A stretch of 35,194 bases of DNA. Source: an uncultured Flavobacteriaceae bacterium. Its GTDB lineage: Bacteria; Bacteroidota; Bacteroidia; Flavobacteriales; Flavobacteriaceae. Made by a program: the position numbers and the translations under genes. The stretch's first letter is position 1; the number at the start of each line of letters is the position of its first letter. The notes beneath the pieces are model-generated. The model saw only the letters and a list, made by a program, of their open reading frames with translations. It searched no databases and was not told the DNA's origin. The stretch lies in the NCBI GenBank assembly GCA_943789455.1, contig CALSUE010000005.1, positions 1 to 35,194 on the forward strand, given 5' to 3'. Positions 23,643 to 31,844 of this stretch are shown here, piece after piece.

Positions 23643-24267
23643 AAAATACTATGTCATATGGAAAGGAAAAGAAACTGGAGTATTCTCCTCCTGGGATAAA
23701 GTTAAAAAACTTGTTCAGGGGTATGAAGGTGCAAAATACAAATCTTTTGTAAGCAAAGAAGAAGCAACTAAAGCAATCAAAAAAAAATACTCAGATTATC
23801 AAGGAAAAGGCATTTCAAAGAAAACATTATCAAATGCTGATAAAGCAAGATATGGTGTTCCCATAAAAAATAGTTTAACTGTTGACGCTGCCTGTAGTGG
23901 AAACCCTGGAAAGATGGAATATCGTGGGGTTTTAAACCATAACAATCAAGAGGTTTTTAAGATGGGGCCTTTTAAGAATGGCACTAATAATATTGGAGAA
24001 TTCCTAGCCTTGGTTCATGGAATTTCATTGCTAAAAAAGAAAGGCCTACACTCCTTGCCTATCTACTCAGATTCTAAAATTGCCATGTCTTGGGTTAAAA
24101 AGAAAACCTGTAGAACTACTATTACTTTTGACACTACTAACAGTGATTTGTTGACGCTAATTCATCGTGCTGAAAAATGGCTGAAAGAAAATTCATTCAG
24201 TAATCCAATATTAAAATGGGAAACCAAAGCTTGGGGAGAAATTCCTGCTGACTTCGGAAGAAAATAA
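23632..24267 (+). CDS. RNase H with N-terminal viroplasmin-type (RNase H1-N) domain
   Basis: The first ~50 residues (KYYVIWKGKETGVFSSWD, then VQGYEGAKYKSFVSKEEA) form the Caulimovirus VI/RNase H1 N-terminal hybrid-binding domain. The rest (about 75-211) is an RNase H fold that removes RNA from RNA-DNA hybrids. Acidic residues sit at LTVDAACSGNPG (Asp), NNIGEFLAL (Glu), YSDSKIAMSW (Asp) and, near the end, EIPADFGRK (Asp), so the four-residue metal site looks complete. Total length is 211 residues. It starts inside the end of purN and is followed by a terminator at 24291. Confidence 0.93.
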   Translation: MGAKKYYVIWKGKETGVFSSWDKVKKLVQGYEGAKYKSFVSKEEATKAIKKKYSDYQGKGISKKTLSNADKARYGVPIKNSLTVDAACSGNPGKMEYRGVLNHNNQEVFKMGPFKNGTNNIGEFLALVHGISLLKKKGLHSLPIYSDSKIAMSWVKKKTCRTTITFDTTNSDLLTLIHRAEKWLKENSFSNPILKWETKAWGEIPADFGRK

Positions 24268-24290
24268 AGCCTATATCTTTTCTAAAAATA

Positions 24291-24319
24291 AAAAACCTCC
24301 AACAATGTTGAAGGTTTTT
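24291..24319. terminator. Bidirectional terminator between the RNase H gene and sdhB
   Basis: AAAAACCTCCAAC (24291-24303) pairs with GTTGAAGGTTTTT (24307-24319) with one mismatch and a 3-nt loop. T-runs flank either side. It lies 24 bp after the RNase H stop and 17 bp from the sdhB stop. Confidence 0.85.
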
Positions 24320-24336
24320 AATTTTTCTTTAATTGT

Positions 24337-25083
24337 TTATCCTTTAAAACTTGCAGATAAATATTCACGATTCATGCGAGCAATATTCTCTAAAGAAATT
24401 CCTTTTGGACATTCTACTTCACAGGCACCTGTATTCGTACAATTACCAAACCCTTCATCATCCATCTGTTGCACCATGTTTAATACACGGTCTGTAGCTT
24501 CAACTTGCCCCTGAGGCAGTAAAGCGTATTGAGAAACCTTTGCTGAAACAAATAACATTGCACTAGAGTTTTTACAAGAAGCAACACAGGCTCCACAACC
24601 AATACACGTTGCTGCATCCATAGCTTTGTCTGCCGCATGTTTAGATATTGGAATTGAATTTGCATCTTGTGTATTCCCTGAAGTATTTACAGAAATAAAA
24701 CCTCCTGCGTGCTGCACTCTGTCAAAAGCACTTCTATCTACAACTAAGTCTTTAATTATAGGAAATGCTTTAGCTCTAAAGGGTTCTATATGAATAGTAT
24801 CTCCGTCTTTAAACATTCTCATGTGTAGTTGACAAGTAGTTACTCTTCTATCTGGGCCATGAGCTTCACCATTAATATAAAGCGAACACATTCCGCAAAT
24901 TCCTTCTCTACAATCATGATCAAAAGCTACAGGAGAGTCTCCTTTTTCTATCAGTTGATTGTTTAACACATCTAACATCTCCAAGAAAGACATGTCTGGA
25001 GACACATCAGAAATCTGATAATCTACCATCTTTCCTTTGTCGTTTGCGTTTTTTTGACGCCAAATTTTTAACGTTAAATTCAT
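24337..25083 (-). CDS. sdhB: Succinate dehydrogenase/fumarate reductase iron-sulfur subunit
   Basis: This 248-residue subunit passes electrons from the flavoprotein to the membrane cytochrome. Its [2Fe-2S] cysteines lie in [16 protein letters not shown] and TTCQLHM. The C-terminal clusters are bound by [15 protein letters not shown] and [17 protein letters not shown]. It is the last gene of sdhCAB, 10 bp after sdhA, and ends at a shared terminator. Confidence 0.97.
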   Translation of the reverse strand: MNLTLKIWRQKNANDKGKMVDYQISDVSPDMSFLEMLDVLNNQLIEKGDSPVAFDHDCREGICGMCSLYINGEAHGPDRRVTTCQLHMRMFKDGDTIHIEPFRAKAFPIIKDLVVDRSAFDRVQHAGGFISVNTSGNTQDANSIPISKHAADKAMDAATCIGCGACVASCKNSSAMLFVSAKVSQYALLPQGQVEATDRVLNMVQQMDDEGFGNCTNTGACEVECPKGISLENIARMNREYLSASFKG

Positions 25084-25093
25084 GTCTCCTAAA

Positions 25094-27091
25094 TTATTTA
25101 TATGATCTTTCTTTTACTTCAATATTCTCGTACACTAGTGGCTCTTTATGCAATAAAGCATCTTTTGGCTCACCTTTATATTCCCAAGCAGAAACAAACT
25201 GAAACTCAGTGCGCCTTTTTGCTTCTCCTTCTGGTGTTTGATGTTCTTCTCTAAAATGACCTCCTGCAGATTCTTCTCTTAACAAGGCGTCTTTTGCAAA
25301 TAATTCTCCTAATTCAAGGAAGTCTGCTACACGCCCAGCTTTTGCTAATTGTTCATTGAACTCATCTGCTGTTCCGGGCACTAAAACATCTTTATAAAAC
25401 TCTTTTCGTAAAGTAGAAATTTCCTCAATAGCTTCTTTTAATTCTTTTTCATTACGAGACATACCACACTTATTCCACATAATTTTTCCAAGTCGTCTGT
25501 GAAAAGAATCTACAGACTTAGTCCCTTTATTGTTAATGAAGTGATTAATGTTTTCTAAAGCATTTTTTTCTGCTTCTTCAAACTCTGTTGAATCCGTGGA
25601 TATAGCTCCTGTTCTAATATCTTTAGATAAATAGTCTCCTATGGTATAAGGCAACACAAAATAACCATCAGCTAATCCTTGCATTAATGCAGAAGCACCA
25701 AGTCTATTTGATCCGTGATCAGAGAAATTTGCTTCTCCAATGGCGTACAATCCAGGAATAGTAGTTTGTAAGTTATAATCTACCCAAATACCACCCATAG
25801 TATAATGTACAGCTGGGAAAATCATCATAGGAGTTTCGTATGGATTCTCGTCTACAATTTTTTCATACATCTGAAATAAGTTTCCATACTTGGCTTTCAC
25901 AACTTCTTTCCCAAGTTCTTTCACTAGAGCATCATCATTTTCATTTAATCCTTTTACATGTGCCTTTTCTTTACCATATCTAATAATGGCCGCAGCAAAA
26001 TCTAAATAAACTGCTTCACCAGTGGCATTCACTCCATAACCAGCATCACAACGTTCTTTAGCTGCTCTTGAAGCAACATCTCTTGGCACTAAATTTCCAA
26101 AAGCAGGATATCTTCTTTCTAAATAATAATCTCTATCATCCTCGGCTAATTGAGTTGGCTTTAATTTACCAGATCTAATAGCCTCAACATCTTTTTTATG
26201 TTTTGGCACCCATATTCTACCATCGTTTCTCAAAGATTCTGACATCAATGTTAATTTAGATTGATGGTCTCCTGAAACAGGAATACAAGTTGGGTGAATC
26301 TGTGTGTAACAAGGATTTGCAAAATAAGCTCCTCTTTTATGAGCTCTCCAAGCTGCTGTTACATTAGATCCCATAGCATTCGTGGATAAAAAGAATACGT
26401 TTCCATACCCTCCTGTTCCTAAAACTACTGCATGCGCTGAGTGTCTTTCTAGTTCACCTGTTACTAAGTTACGGGCTATAATTCCTCTAGCTTTTCCGTC
26501 TACAATCACAACATCTAGCATTTCATGCCTGTTGTACATTTTTATTTTTCCACGACCAATTTGACGATTCATAGCAGAATAAGCTCCTAACAATAATTGT
26601 TGCCCTGTTTGACCTTTGGCATAAAATGTTCTTGAAACCAATACACCACCAAACGATCTGTTGTCTAATAATCCTCCATAATCACGAGCAAAAGGAACTC
26701 CTTGTGCTACACACTGATCTATAATATTTGCAGAAACCTCTGCCAAACGATATACATTGGCTTCACGAGAACGATAATCTCCTCCTTTAACGGTATCATA
26801 AAACAACCTATAGGTTGAATCTCCGTCTCCCTGGTAATTTTTTGCTGCATTTATTCCTCCTTGTGCCGCGATAGAATGGGCTCTCCTTGGAGAATCTTGA
26901 AAACAAAATGCTTTTACATTATATCCTAATTCAGCTAAAGTTGCTGCTGCAGAACCTCCTGCTAAGCCAGTTCCAACAACGATAACATCGATTAATCGTT
27001 TATTTGCTGGATTAACTAAGTTAATATCATTTTTATGTTTTGTCCACTTATCTGCAAGTGGTCCTTGGGGTATTTTTGAATCTAATGCCAT
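25094..27091 (-). CDS. sdhA: Succinate dehydrogenase/fumarate reductase flavoprotein subunit
   Basis: This 665-residue catalytic subunit oxidises succinate to fumarate in the TCA cycle. It has the FAD-binding [19 protein letters not shown] near residue 36, and the His for covalent FAD in [17 protein letters not shown]. The substrate-side loop [10 protein letters not shown] and the late motif [18 protein letters not shown] are present. The length fits the B-type (Bacteroidetes/epsilon) complexes. It begins 1 bp after the sdhC stop and is followed by sdhB. Confidence 0.97.
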   Translation of the reverse strand: MALDSKIPQGPLADKWTKHKNDINLVNPANKRLIDVIVVGTGLAGGSAAATLAELGYNVKAFCFQDSPRRAHSIAAQGGINAAKNYQGDGDSTYRLFYDTVKGGDYRSREANVYRLAEVSANIIDQCVAQGVPFARDYGGLLDNRSFGGVLVSRTFYAKGQTGQQLLLGAYSAMNRQIGRGKIKMYNRHEMLDVVIVDGKARGIIARNLVTGELERHSAHAVVLGTGGYGNVFFLSTNAMGSNVTAAWRAHKRGAYFANPCYTQIHPTCIPVSGDHQSKLTLMSESLRNDGRIWVPKHKKDVEAIRSGKLKPTQLAEDDRDYYLERRYPAFGNLVPRDVASRAAKERCDAGYGVNATGEAVYLDFAAAIIRYGKEKAHVKGLNENDDALVKELGKEVVKAKYGNLFQMYEKIVDENPYETPMMIFPAVHYTMGGIWVDYNLQTTIPGLYAIGEANFSDHGSNRLGASALMQGLADGYFVLPYTIGDYLSKDIRTGAISTDSTEFEEAEKNALENINHFINNKGTKSVDSFHRRLGKIMWNKCGMSRNEKELKEAIEEISTLRKEFYKDVLVPGTADEFNEQLAKAGRVADFLELGELFAKDALLREESAGGHFREEHQTPEGEAKRRTEFQFVSAWEYKGEPKDALLHKEPLVYENIEVKERSYK

Positions 27092-27092
27092 C

Positions 27093-27770
27093 TTATAAAA
27101 TCTGATTTAAATGATGAAACAATGCAATAAAAATAAAGCCTGCAGGAATCCCGATAGCGTATATTTTTGAGAAGTTTTTTAATCCCTTCGTGTATTTATT
27201 GTTTGCGCCTACTGACTGAAATGCTGACTCAAAACCATGTAACAAATGGAGTGCTAAAAACACAAATGCTAAACAGTATGCACCAACACGAAGAGGGTTA
27301 TGAAATTTTTCAACCAACTCATGAAAATACCTAAACTCACCATTGTGCATCCCGCTCATGTCACCTTGTATGTATTTTATATTAATTTCTGGAATCCAAA
27401 AATCTATAAAGTGAAGCACTACAAATGCTAGAATTGCTAATCCGCTCCAAATCATATTTCTACTCATCCAAGAGGAATTTGCACCTCCATTATTTACCGC
27501 ATATTTAATTTGACGTGCTTTAGTATTTTTTATTTCTAACACAAAACCCATTACAAAATGAAAAACAACACCAAAAATTAATACCGGTTGTAAAGCATAT
27601 TGTATTACCCAAAAGGTACCCATAAAGTGAGACACTTCATTAAAAGTATCTGGGCTAAATACAGAAAGAATATTAATAGCAAAGTGTTGAAGAAGAAAAA
27701 TCATTAGAAAGAGTGCTGAAATTGCCATGGCAAACTTTCTACCTATTGAAGAACTTAAAATTCCACTCAT
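27093..27770 (-). CDS. sdhC: Succinate dehydrogenase cytochrome b558 subunit
   Basis: This inner-membrane haem subunit has five hydrophobic helices and is about 225 residues from the start at 27770 ([17 protein letters not shown]). Its length and sequence ([43 protein letters not shown]) fit the single-subunit cytochrome b558 family of B-type succinate:quinone reductases. Upstream in-frame Met codons at 27782 and 27833 are less likely: the promoter at 27796-27827 lies downstream of 27833 and only just upstream of 27782. It is the first gene of sdhCAB. Confidence 0.94.
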   Translation of the reverse strand: MSGILSSSIGRKFAMAISALFLMIFLLQHFAINILSVFSPDTFNEVSHFMGTFWVIQYALQPVLIFGVVFHFVMGFVLEIKNTKARQIKYAVNNGGANSSWMSRNMIWSGLAILAFVVLHFIDFWIPEINIKYIQGDMSGMHNGEFRYFHELVEKFHNPLRVGAYCLAFVFLALHLLHGFESAFQSVGANNKYTKGLKNFSKIYAIGIPAGFIFIALFHHLNQIL

Positions 27771-27795
27771 TATATGGTTCATTTTATTATGTCTG

Positions 27796-27827
27796 CAAAG
27801 GTACAACGCAATCGTTTTCTGACCAAA
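27796..27827 (-). promoter_or_regulatory. Promoter of sdhCAB (Bacteroidetes housekeeping type)
   Basis: On the minus strand TTTG (27827-27824), a 20-bp gap, then TACCTTTG (27803-27796) match the Bacteroidetes consensus TTTG-N19-21-TAnnTTTG at every fixed position. Transcription would begin near 27790, giving a leader of about 20 nt to the Met at 27770. This box rules out the longer start at 27833. Confidence 0.75.
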
Positions 27828-27917
27828 CCACAAAAAGTATTTTAGTAAGTATTTAGAATGATTATAATTAACTCAGTAAGAACCTTGTTTACTGTTTTTT
27901 TAATTTTTAAAAAATTT

Positions 27918-27946
27918 ACGCAACCTTTTAAAAATTTGTTCACCTA
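27918..27946 (+). promoter_or_regulatory. ACGCAACC-type element, probable ECF sigma promoter
   Basis: ACGCAACC (27918-27925), 16 bp, then ACCTA (27942-27946) precedes the kelch-like lipoprotein gene by about 40 bp. The CAACC core resembles the -35 of many ECF sigma promoters. The same element is repeated at 29075-29103 next to an ECF sigma gene. Both the copy and the nearby sigma gene support a regulatory role; the match to a real promoter is inferred. Confidence 0.5.
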
Positions 27947-27986
27947 GTAGATGTAAGAGTTTATTAACCATAAAAAAATGGATGCT

Positions 27987-29027
27987 ATGAAAAAAACAAA
28001 AAGCTTTATACTAATTATTACAACTGCAATTTTATTTTATAATTGTGAGTCTAATACTGAAGACTTAACTACGGATCCTATAGGAGAACCTCAAGAAGAC
28101 TCAGTGTTAAACAGAAATCTTTCATTCGAAGAAGTTTATGCTTTTGAGGATGATCTTTTAGGTGGCCCTTATATTGGGATGACCTATTCATCAAATGATA
28201 ATAATTTATTCATCTCTTGTAGAGAGAATGCACCTTCGGGAACGATCACCGAAGAAGAAGTTTTTAAATTGAACTTAGATACTTATCAACTAGCGCGTAA
28301 AAATACATCTCCAGGTGGGTTCATCACCAAACAATTAACTATTATTAATGACACATTAGTTTCTATTGGAGGTACTGAATTTAAATTTTTTGATACAAAC
28401 TTCGAATATGCAGGCAACCAATCCTATGGAAATAATTTTACGCTAAATAAATTTGGAATTGCAAACCATAATAATGATACATATATCTTAGGTGGATATC
28501 GTGTTGACGGACCTTCTCGAGAAAATAAAATAATCAGAAAACTAAGAGGTAATAATACCGGTAATCTATTTGAAGCGTTTATAAACACCTCCGAAACTAT
28601 GATTGGCGCCAGTGGAGCGGTAGTTAATGAAAGGTTACACGTATTTGGAGGTGCTTTATACGAAGACTTTGAAGCAACAAATAAAATATTTATCTATCCT
28701 CTAAATAACCCTCAAAGTTATGAAGAGTTTAGTATGACAGTAAAAGCAGATGTTACTTTTGTTCATAAATACGGTGAAATGATAATTGTAGCTGGATATA
28801 AAGGATTGTATTCTGGTGATAAGACATCTTTTGTAGGGGTATTTAACACTACAACCAATACATTTGAGGAAATTGAAACCAACCTAGACAGTGAAGGAGG
28901 TACAAAAGCCATTCATCAAATGATTGTAAAAGAGGATAAAATTATAGTATTGTTTGGACACAAAGCAAGTTCACAACTACCAATGTCTATGTGGTCAATT
29001 TTGTCTGCAGATTTACTGAAAGATTAA
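27987..29027 (+). CDS. Lipoprotein with kelch-like beta-propeller pattern
   Basis: The start at 27987 (MKKTKSFILIITTAILFYNC) gives a lipoprotein signal with the Cys at residue 20. An ATG at 27978 is possible, but the remnant copy downstream keeps the second ATG and not the first. The mature protein of about 325 residues has repeated blocks such as NDTYILGGYRVDG, NERLHVFGGALYED and GEMIIVAGYKGLYSG, which are kelch-like and suggest a beta-propeller. It is probably anchored at the membrane surface. No enzyme motif was seen. It stands alone with an ACGCAACC-type leader, and a truncated copy of its ends follows at 29056-29200. Confidence 0.78.
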   Translation: MKKTKSFILIITTAILFYNCESNTEDLTTDPIGEPQEDSVLNRNLSFEEVYAFEDDLLGGPYIGMTYSSNDNNLFISCRENAPSGTITEEEVFKLNLDTYQLARKNTSPGGFITKQLTIINDTLVSIGGTEFKFFDTNFEYAGNQSYGNNFTLNKFGIANHNNDTYILGGYRVDGPSRENKIIRKLRGNNTGNLFEAFINTSETMIGASGAVVNERLHVFGGALYEDFEATNKIFIYPLNNPQSYEEFSMTVKADVTFVHKYGEMIIVAGYKGLYSGDKTSFVGVFNTTTNTFEEIETNLDSEGGTKAIHQMIVKEDKIIVLFGHKASSQLPMSMWSILSADLLKD

Positions 29028-29055
29028 AAATCGAATTGAAAAATTTACAGCTTAT

Positions 29056-29200
29056 TTAATTTTTAAAAATTTTTACGCAACCTTTTAAAAATTTGTTCAC
29101 CTAATTGATGTAAGATATTATTAACCATAAAAAAAGTTAATGCTATGAATACAAAGTGGTTTATTTTATCTGCAGATTTATGAAAAGATTTATGAAAAAG
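29056..29200 (+). pseudogene. Remnant copy of the kelch-like lipoprotein gene with the middle deleted
   Basis: Bases 29056-29150 align with the leader of the gene at 27987 (27900-27990): the same ACGCAACC element, TTAACCAT and A-run, and TGCTATGAA around the start. After only a few codons the copy jumps to the 3' end of the gene: TGG..ATTTT.TCTGCAGATTTA corresponds to WSILSADL, the end of the parent. What is left reads MNTKWFILSADL then a stop (29145-29183). The rest of the parent gene, about 1 kb, is missing. This is a tandem duplication followed by an internal deletion. The leader may still be active. Confidence 0.8.
29075..29103 (+). promoter_or_regulatory. Second ACGCAACC-type element, in the gene remnant
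   Basis: ACGCAACC (29075-29082), 16 bp, then ACCTA (29099-29103) repeats the element at 27918. It lies 250 bp before the sigma factor gene and could still start a message covering it. Confidence 0.48.
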
Positions 29201-29219
29201 AGTTATTTTATTTTTTGAA

Positions 29220-29299
29220 GAGAACTTCTATATTTGTTAACTTTTATTGATGAAAATTTACACCCTAAAAATTAATTATTTATCGAATTAGAAGTTCTC
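29220..29299 (+). promoter_or_regulatory. Inverted repeat enclosing the sigma factor leader
   Basis: GAGAACTTCT (29220-29229) and AGAAGTTCTC (29290-29299) are perfect 10-bp inverted repeats, 60 bp apart. The left arm touches a TATATTTG box at 29229-29236 and the right arm lies just before the sigma coding sequence. It could be a paired operator or form a long RNA stem. Function is not known. Confidence 0.45.
29229..29236 (+). promoter_or_regulatory. Possible -7 box of the sigma factor operon
   Basis: TATATTTG is a full TAnnTTTG match. A clear -33 TTTG at the usual distance is missing. A start near 29243 would leave a 30-80 nt leader before the sigma gene. Confidence 0.35.
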
Positions 29300-29311
29300 A
29301 TACAAAAATGT

Positions 29312-29332
29312 TGCACTCAAAATTTGAGTGCA
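29312..29332 (+). promoter_or_regulatory. 21-bp palindrome at the sigma factor start
   Basis: TGCACTCAAA (29312-29321), a central A, then TTTGAGTGCA (29323-29332) is a perfect inverted repeat with 10-bp arms. The possible TTG start at 29324-29326 lies in the right arm. As RNA it could hide the start; as DNA it could bind a dimeric regulator. Confidence 0.5.
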
Positions 29333-29824
29333 CAAGCGAAACTTTACAGCTTGTTTGCTGATACGTTATACAAAGTCTGTTTAAAATATTCTAGAACCCC
29401 AGAGGACGCTCAAGACACCCTCCAGGATAGTTTTATGGTAATTTTTAAAGACATTAAAAAATTTAAACATAAAGGATCTTTTGAAGGTTGGGCAAAAAGA
29501 GTTACAGTGAATGTTGCTTTGCAAAAATTCAGAAAAAAATCTAGTATAAGATTTGATGATCTTGAGGAAAGTAAAATACCAGAGGAAAAGGTATTTATAG
29601 ATATTGAGGAAAAAGATATTAGCCTTAATTTTTTGCTTTCTTTAATACATAAATTACCTCCTCAATATCAATTGATATTTAATTTATATGTGTTAGACGA
29701 ATATTCACATAAAGAAATTTCAGAGATCCTAGATATTTCAATTGGCACATCAAAGTCGAATTTATCTAGAGCTAGACAATTGCTAAAAAAAGAGATTAAT
29801 ACTATGAAAAAATTACAATTATGA
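29324..29824 (+). CDS. ECF-type RNA polymerase sigma factor
   Basis: This protein, 166 residues from TTG 29324, has sigma region 2 (LFADTLYKVCLKYSRTPED, then DTLQDSFMVIFKDIKKF and FEGWAKRVTVNVAL) and region 4 (HKLPPQYQLIFNLYV, HKEISEILDISIGTSKSNLSRARQLL). The frame stays open upstream to 29276 and encodes LEVLIQKCCTQN, which looks like the usual start of region 2 in this family, but contains no ATG, GTG or TTG before 29324. The true start may therefore be a rare codon (for example ATC at 29282) or may need a frameshift. The stop TGA overlaps the ATG of the next gene (29821-29824), so translation is coupled. It probably directs transcription of outer-membrane or lipoprotein genes nearby. Confidence 0.88.
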   Translation: MSAQAKLYSLFADTLYKVCLKYSRTPEDAQDTLQDSFMVIFKDIKKFKHKGSFEGWAKRVTVNVALQKFRKKSSIRFDDLEESKIPEEKVFIDIEEKDISLNFLLSLIHKLPPQYQLIFNLYVLDEYSHKEISEILDISIGTSKSNLSRARQLLKKEINTMKKLQL

Positions 29825-31119
29825 GTAAAGACATAGATAAGTTGTTTAAAGATAAGTTTAAGGAGTCTAAAACAACTGCACCAACAGAAGCTTGGCCAGT
29901 AATTCAAGCCAAACTAAAAATGAGAAGAATTAATCGACTCATATATACGTTTAGCGTTTTAGGTTTCTTGGGCTTAATTAGTTTTATGCTGTTTTCTACG
30001 CAGACTGAAAAAACCCTTTCAAAACCTCTGCAAAAAAACACATCTCTGAAAAATGAAGTTATATTAAAGGGTAAAGGTGTTAATGATGTTAATGATGTTA
30101 ATGATGTTAATGATGTTAATGTAAATAAGGATAAGCTTCCTGTTTCTAAACCTCAAGAAGATTCAAAAAAATTGTATGCAACTATTACTACAGAAAAAGA
30201 ATCAAAAAATAATATGCCCCTAGAAAAAACCTCTTTTTTTAAAGAAAAATTTAAGGATACAGTTATTGAAAAACAAGTAAAAAGAATTGATTCACTAGTA
30301 AATAGCCTTGATCATTTGGTGGATCATTTGAAAGATGATTTAAAGAAAGAAAAGAAAAAACTTATTAAGAAAAAAGACTCTATTGATGTAGTTAATTTTA
30401 ATAAAGAAAAACGTAGAAGATGGAATGTTATACCTGTTTTTGGAATTTCAAATTCTGGTAGATTGTCAGATAATGTTACAACACTAGGAACAACAAGAGC
30501 AGTAACTTATCCTGATAAATATTTTGACGATAACAAATCTTCAGGATTAATAGCAAGTACTTACGGTTTTAATGTTGTATTTAGGGCCACTAATAGAATA
30601 TCTATTCAAACAGGTATTTTTTCAAAAGAGTTGCGTTTTCTTACTGAAGGCTTATTCTTGTCTGAGTTTATACCGGATGTAAATCCTACCAATATTATTT
30701 ACAATCCTGGAGTTGAAGTTCGATTTTCAAATACTCCTGACATGGTAGGCTCTGAAAGCGTTAGCTTAAGCCAAAGTATTGTTTATATGGAAATGCCTTT
30801 TGAATTAAAATATAGAATGTTTGGAAGCTCAAAATTCAATACAAATCTTATAGGTGGATTTAGTTTTCTTTATTTAAACAAAAACGAAATTCGAGCAAAA
30901 TCAAATTTATTGTCTAGAGAAATTGGTAAAGCTAGTAATGTATTAACAACGAGTACTTCGCTAAATATTGGCTTAGATATTGAATATCATCTATCTAAAC
31001 GTTTGGTGTTAAATTCAGCTGTAATGTATAAAAAACATTATAATACTTATAAAGACTACAACAACGAATACTCACCTTATAATGTTGGAATGCATGTTGG
31101 AATTGGTTATAAATTTTAA
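29821..31119 (+). CDS. Membrane-anchored protein with anti-sigma-like N-terminus and outer-membrane-barrel-like C-terminus
   Basis: This 432-residue protein starts with a short cytoplasmic part (MSKDIDKLFKDKFKESKTT, about 1-38, with EAWPVIQAKL), then one transmembrane helix (about 40-58). A long charged, Lys-rich linker follows with a VND repeat (87-102). Residues ~200-432 have alternating hydrophobic and aromatic strands ending in VGMHVGIGYKF, like the small outer-membrane beta-barrel (PorT-like) domain. The ATG overlaps the sigma stop, as in sigma/anti-sigma pairs of Bacteroidetes. It probably controls the sigma factor from the membrane. The function is inferred from position and shape. Confidence 0.75.
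   Translation: MSKDIDKLFKDKFKESKTTAPTEAWPVIQAKLKMRRINRLIYTFSVLGFLGLISFMLFSTQTEKTLSKPLQKNTSLKNEVILKGKGVNDVNDVNDVNDVNVNKDKLPVSKPQEDSKKLYATITTEKESKNNMPLEKTSFFKEKFKDTVIEKQVKRIDSLVNSLDHLVDHLKDDLKKEKKKLIKKKDSIDVVNFNKEKRRRWNVIPVFGISNSGRLSDNVTTLGTTRAVTYPDKYFDDNKSSGLIASTYGFNVVFRATNRISIQTGIFSKELRFLTEGLFLSEFIPDVNPTNIIYNPGVEVRFSNTPDMVGSESVSLSQSIVYMEMPFELKYRMFGSSKFNTNLIGGFSFLYLNKNEIRAKSNLLSREIGKASNVLTTSTSLNIGLDIEYHLSKRLVLNSAVMYKKHYNTYKDYNNEYSPYNVGMHVGIGYKF
30079..30120 (+). repeat. 9-bp tandem repeat in the anti-sigma-like gene
   Basis: Four perfect units of GTTAATGAT (30079-30114) plus a partial GTTAAT (30115-30120) encode a Val-Asn-Asp repeat in the linker. Unit length is a multiple of three, so copy-number changes keep the frame. 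Confidence 0.95.
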
Positions 31120-31167
31120 TCTCTTTCATAGAACACAGCAGAATTACCATTATAAAAAAATGAAAAA

Positions 31168-31791
31168 ATGAAAAAAATAAACGTACTACTTGTATTTATA
31201 GTCTCTCTTGCATTGCTATCTTGCTTTGAAGACAACGTCGACTTTCCATCAGTAATACAAACAGATAATCAATTTCCTACACCTGATGCTGAATTTACAA
31301 TTAACGGAACTGATTATTCTATTTCTAATGGATATATGACATCTCCAGATGATGGAGCAAATGGAAGTAATTACAAAATTATCTTATTAAATGGAGCTTT
31401 GAGGTTGAGAAGTTATCTTGGGTTTTCTTGTTGTTATATAAGAGGAACAAATCAGTCAGTAATTTTTAATATTACATCAACTTCTGCTTCAGAATTAGCT
31501 GAAGGAACCTATCCTTTCGAGTTAACTACTACAGGTCCATCTCTTAATGAAGTAAGGATATCAACAAATATGGTAGTTCCAGTCTATACTGTAAATAGTG
31601 CAGACATTATAAGTGAAAATCAAATTAATTTTGGAAGTTTGACAATACAAAGATCAAATGATGTTTATACTGTAGGAGATTTACAATATGATGAATATAC
31701 CTTAACCTATTCATTTGAAACTCTTAACTCCGGTACTATAAGTGGGAGTTTTGTTGGGGTACTGCAACCTGTTCAAGATAATTCAGACTAA
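31168..31791 (+). CDS. Lipoprotein of unknown function
   Basis: This 207-residue protein has a lipoprotein signal (MKKINVLLVFIVSLALLSC, Cys19). The rest is rich in beta-strand-like Ser/Thr segments (AEFTINGTDYSISNGY, LNSGTISGSFVGVLQPV), as in small immunoglobulin-like surface lipoproteins. Two adjacent cysteines occur in LGFSCCYIRG. No family was recognised. It lies 48 bp after the anti-sigma-like gene and 53 bp before the SusD-like gene, in the same direction, so it may share their message. An upstream ATG at 31160 only gives a three-codon frame. Confidence 0.72.
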   Translation: MKKINVLLVFIVSLALLSCFEDNVDFPSVIQTDNQFPTPDAEFTINGTDYSISNGYMTSPDDGANGSNYKIILLNGALRLRSYLGFSCCYIRGTNQSVIFNITSTSASELAEGTYPFELTTTGPSLNEVRISTNMVVPVYTVNSADIISENQINFGSLTIQRSNDVYTVGDLQYDEYTLTYSFETLNSGTISGSFVGVLQPVQDNSD

Positions 31792-31844
31792 TATTACCCT
31801 TTTTAAAAAAGCCTACTAAACTTCAATTTAACAATAATTATACT

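Noticed and set aside
27771..27833. Longer sdhC N-terminus beginning MWFGQ
   Set aside because: A full promoter match lies within this stretch, so it is unlikely to be translated.
29308..29361. 17-codon frame from ATG 29308 in a different phase to the sigma gene
   Set aside because: Short, overlaps the sigma gene and the palindrome, and no homology is evident; kept only as part of the start-site puzzle.
30079..30120. VND tandem repeat as a CRISPR or integration site
   Set aside because: Units are 9 bp with no spacers and lie in frame within a coding linker.
31160..31171. Three-codon frame (MKK, stop) overlapping the lipoprotein start
   Set aside because: It arises from an A-rich stretch and is most simply chance.
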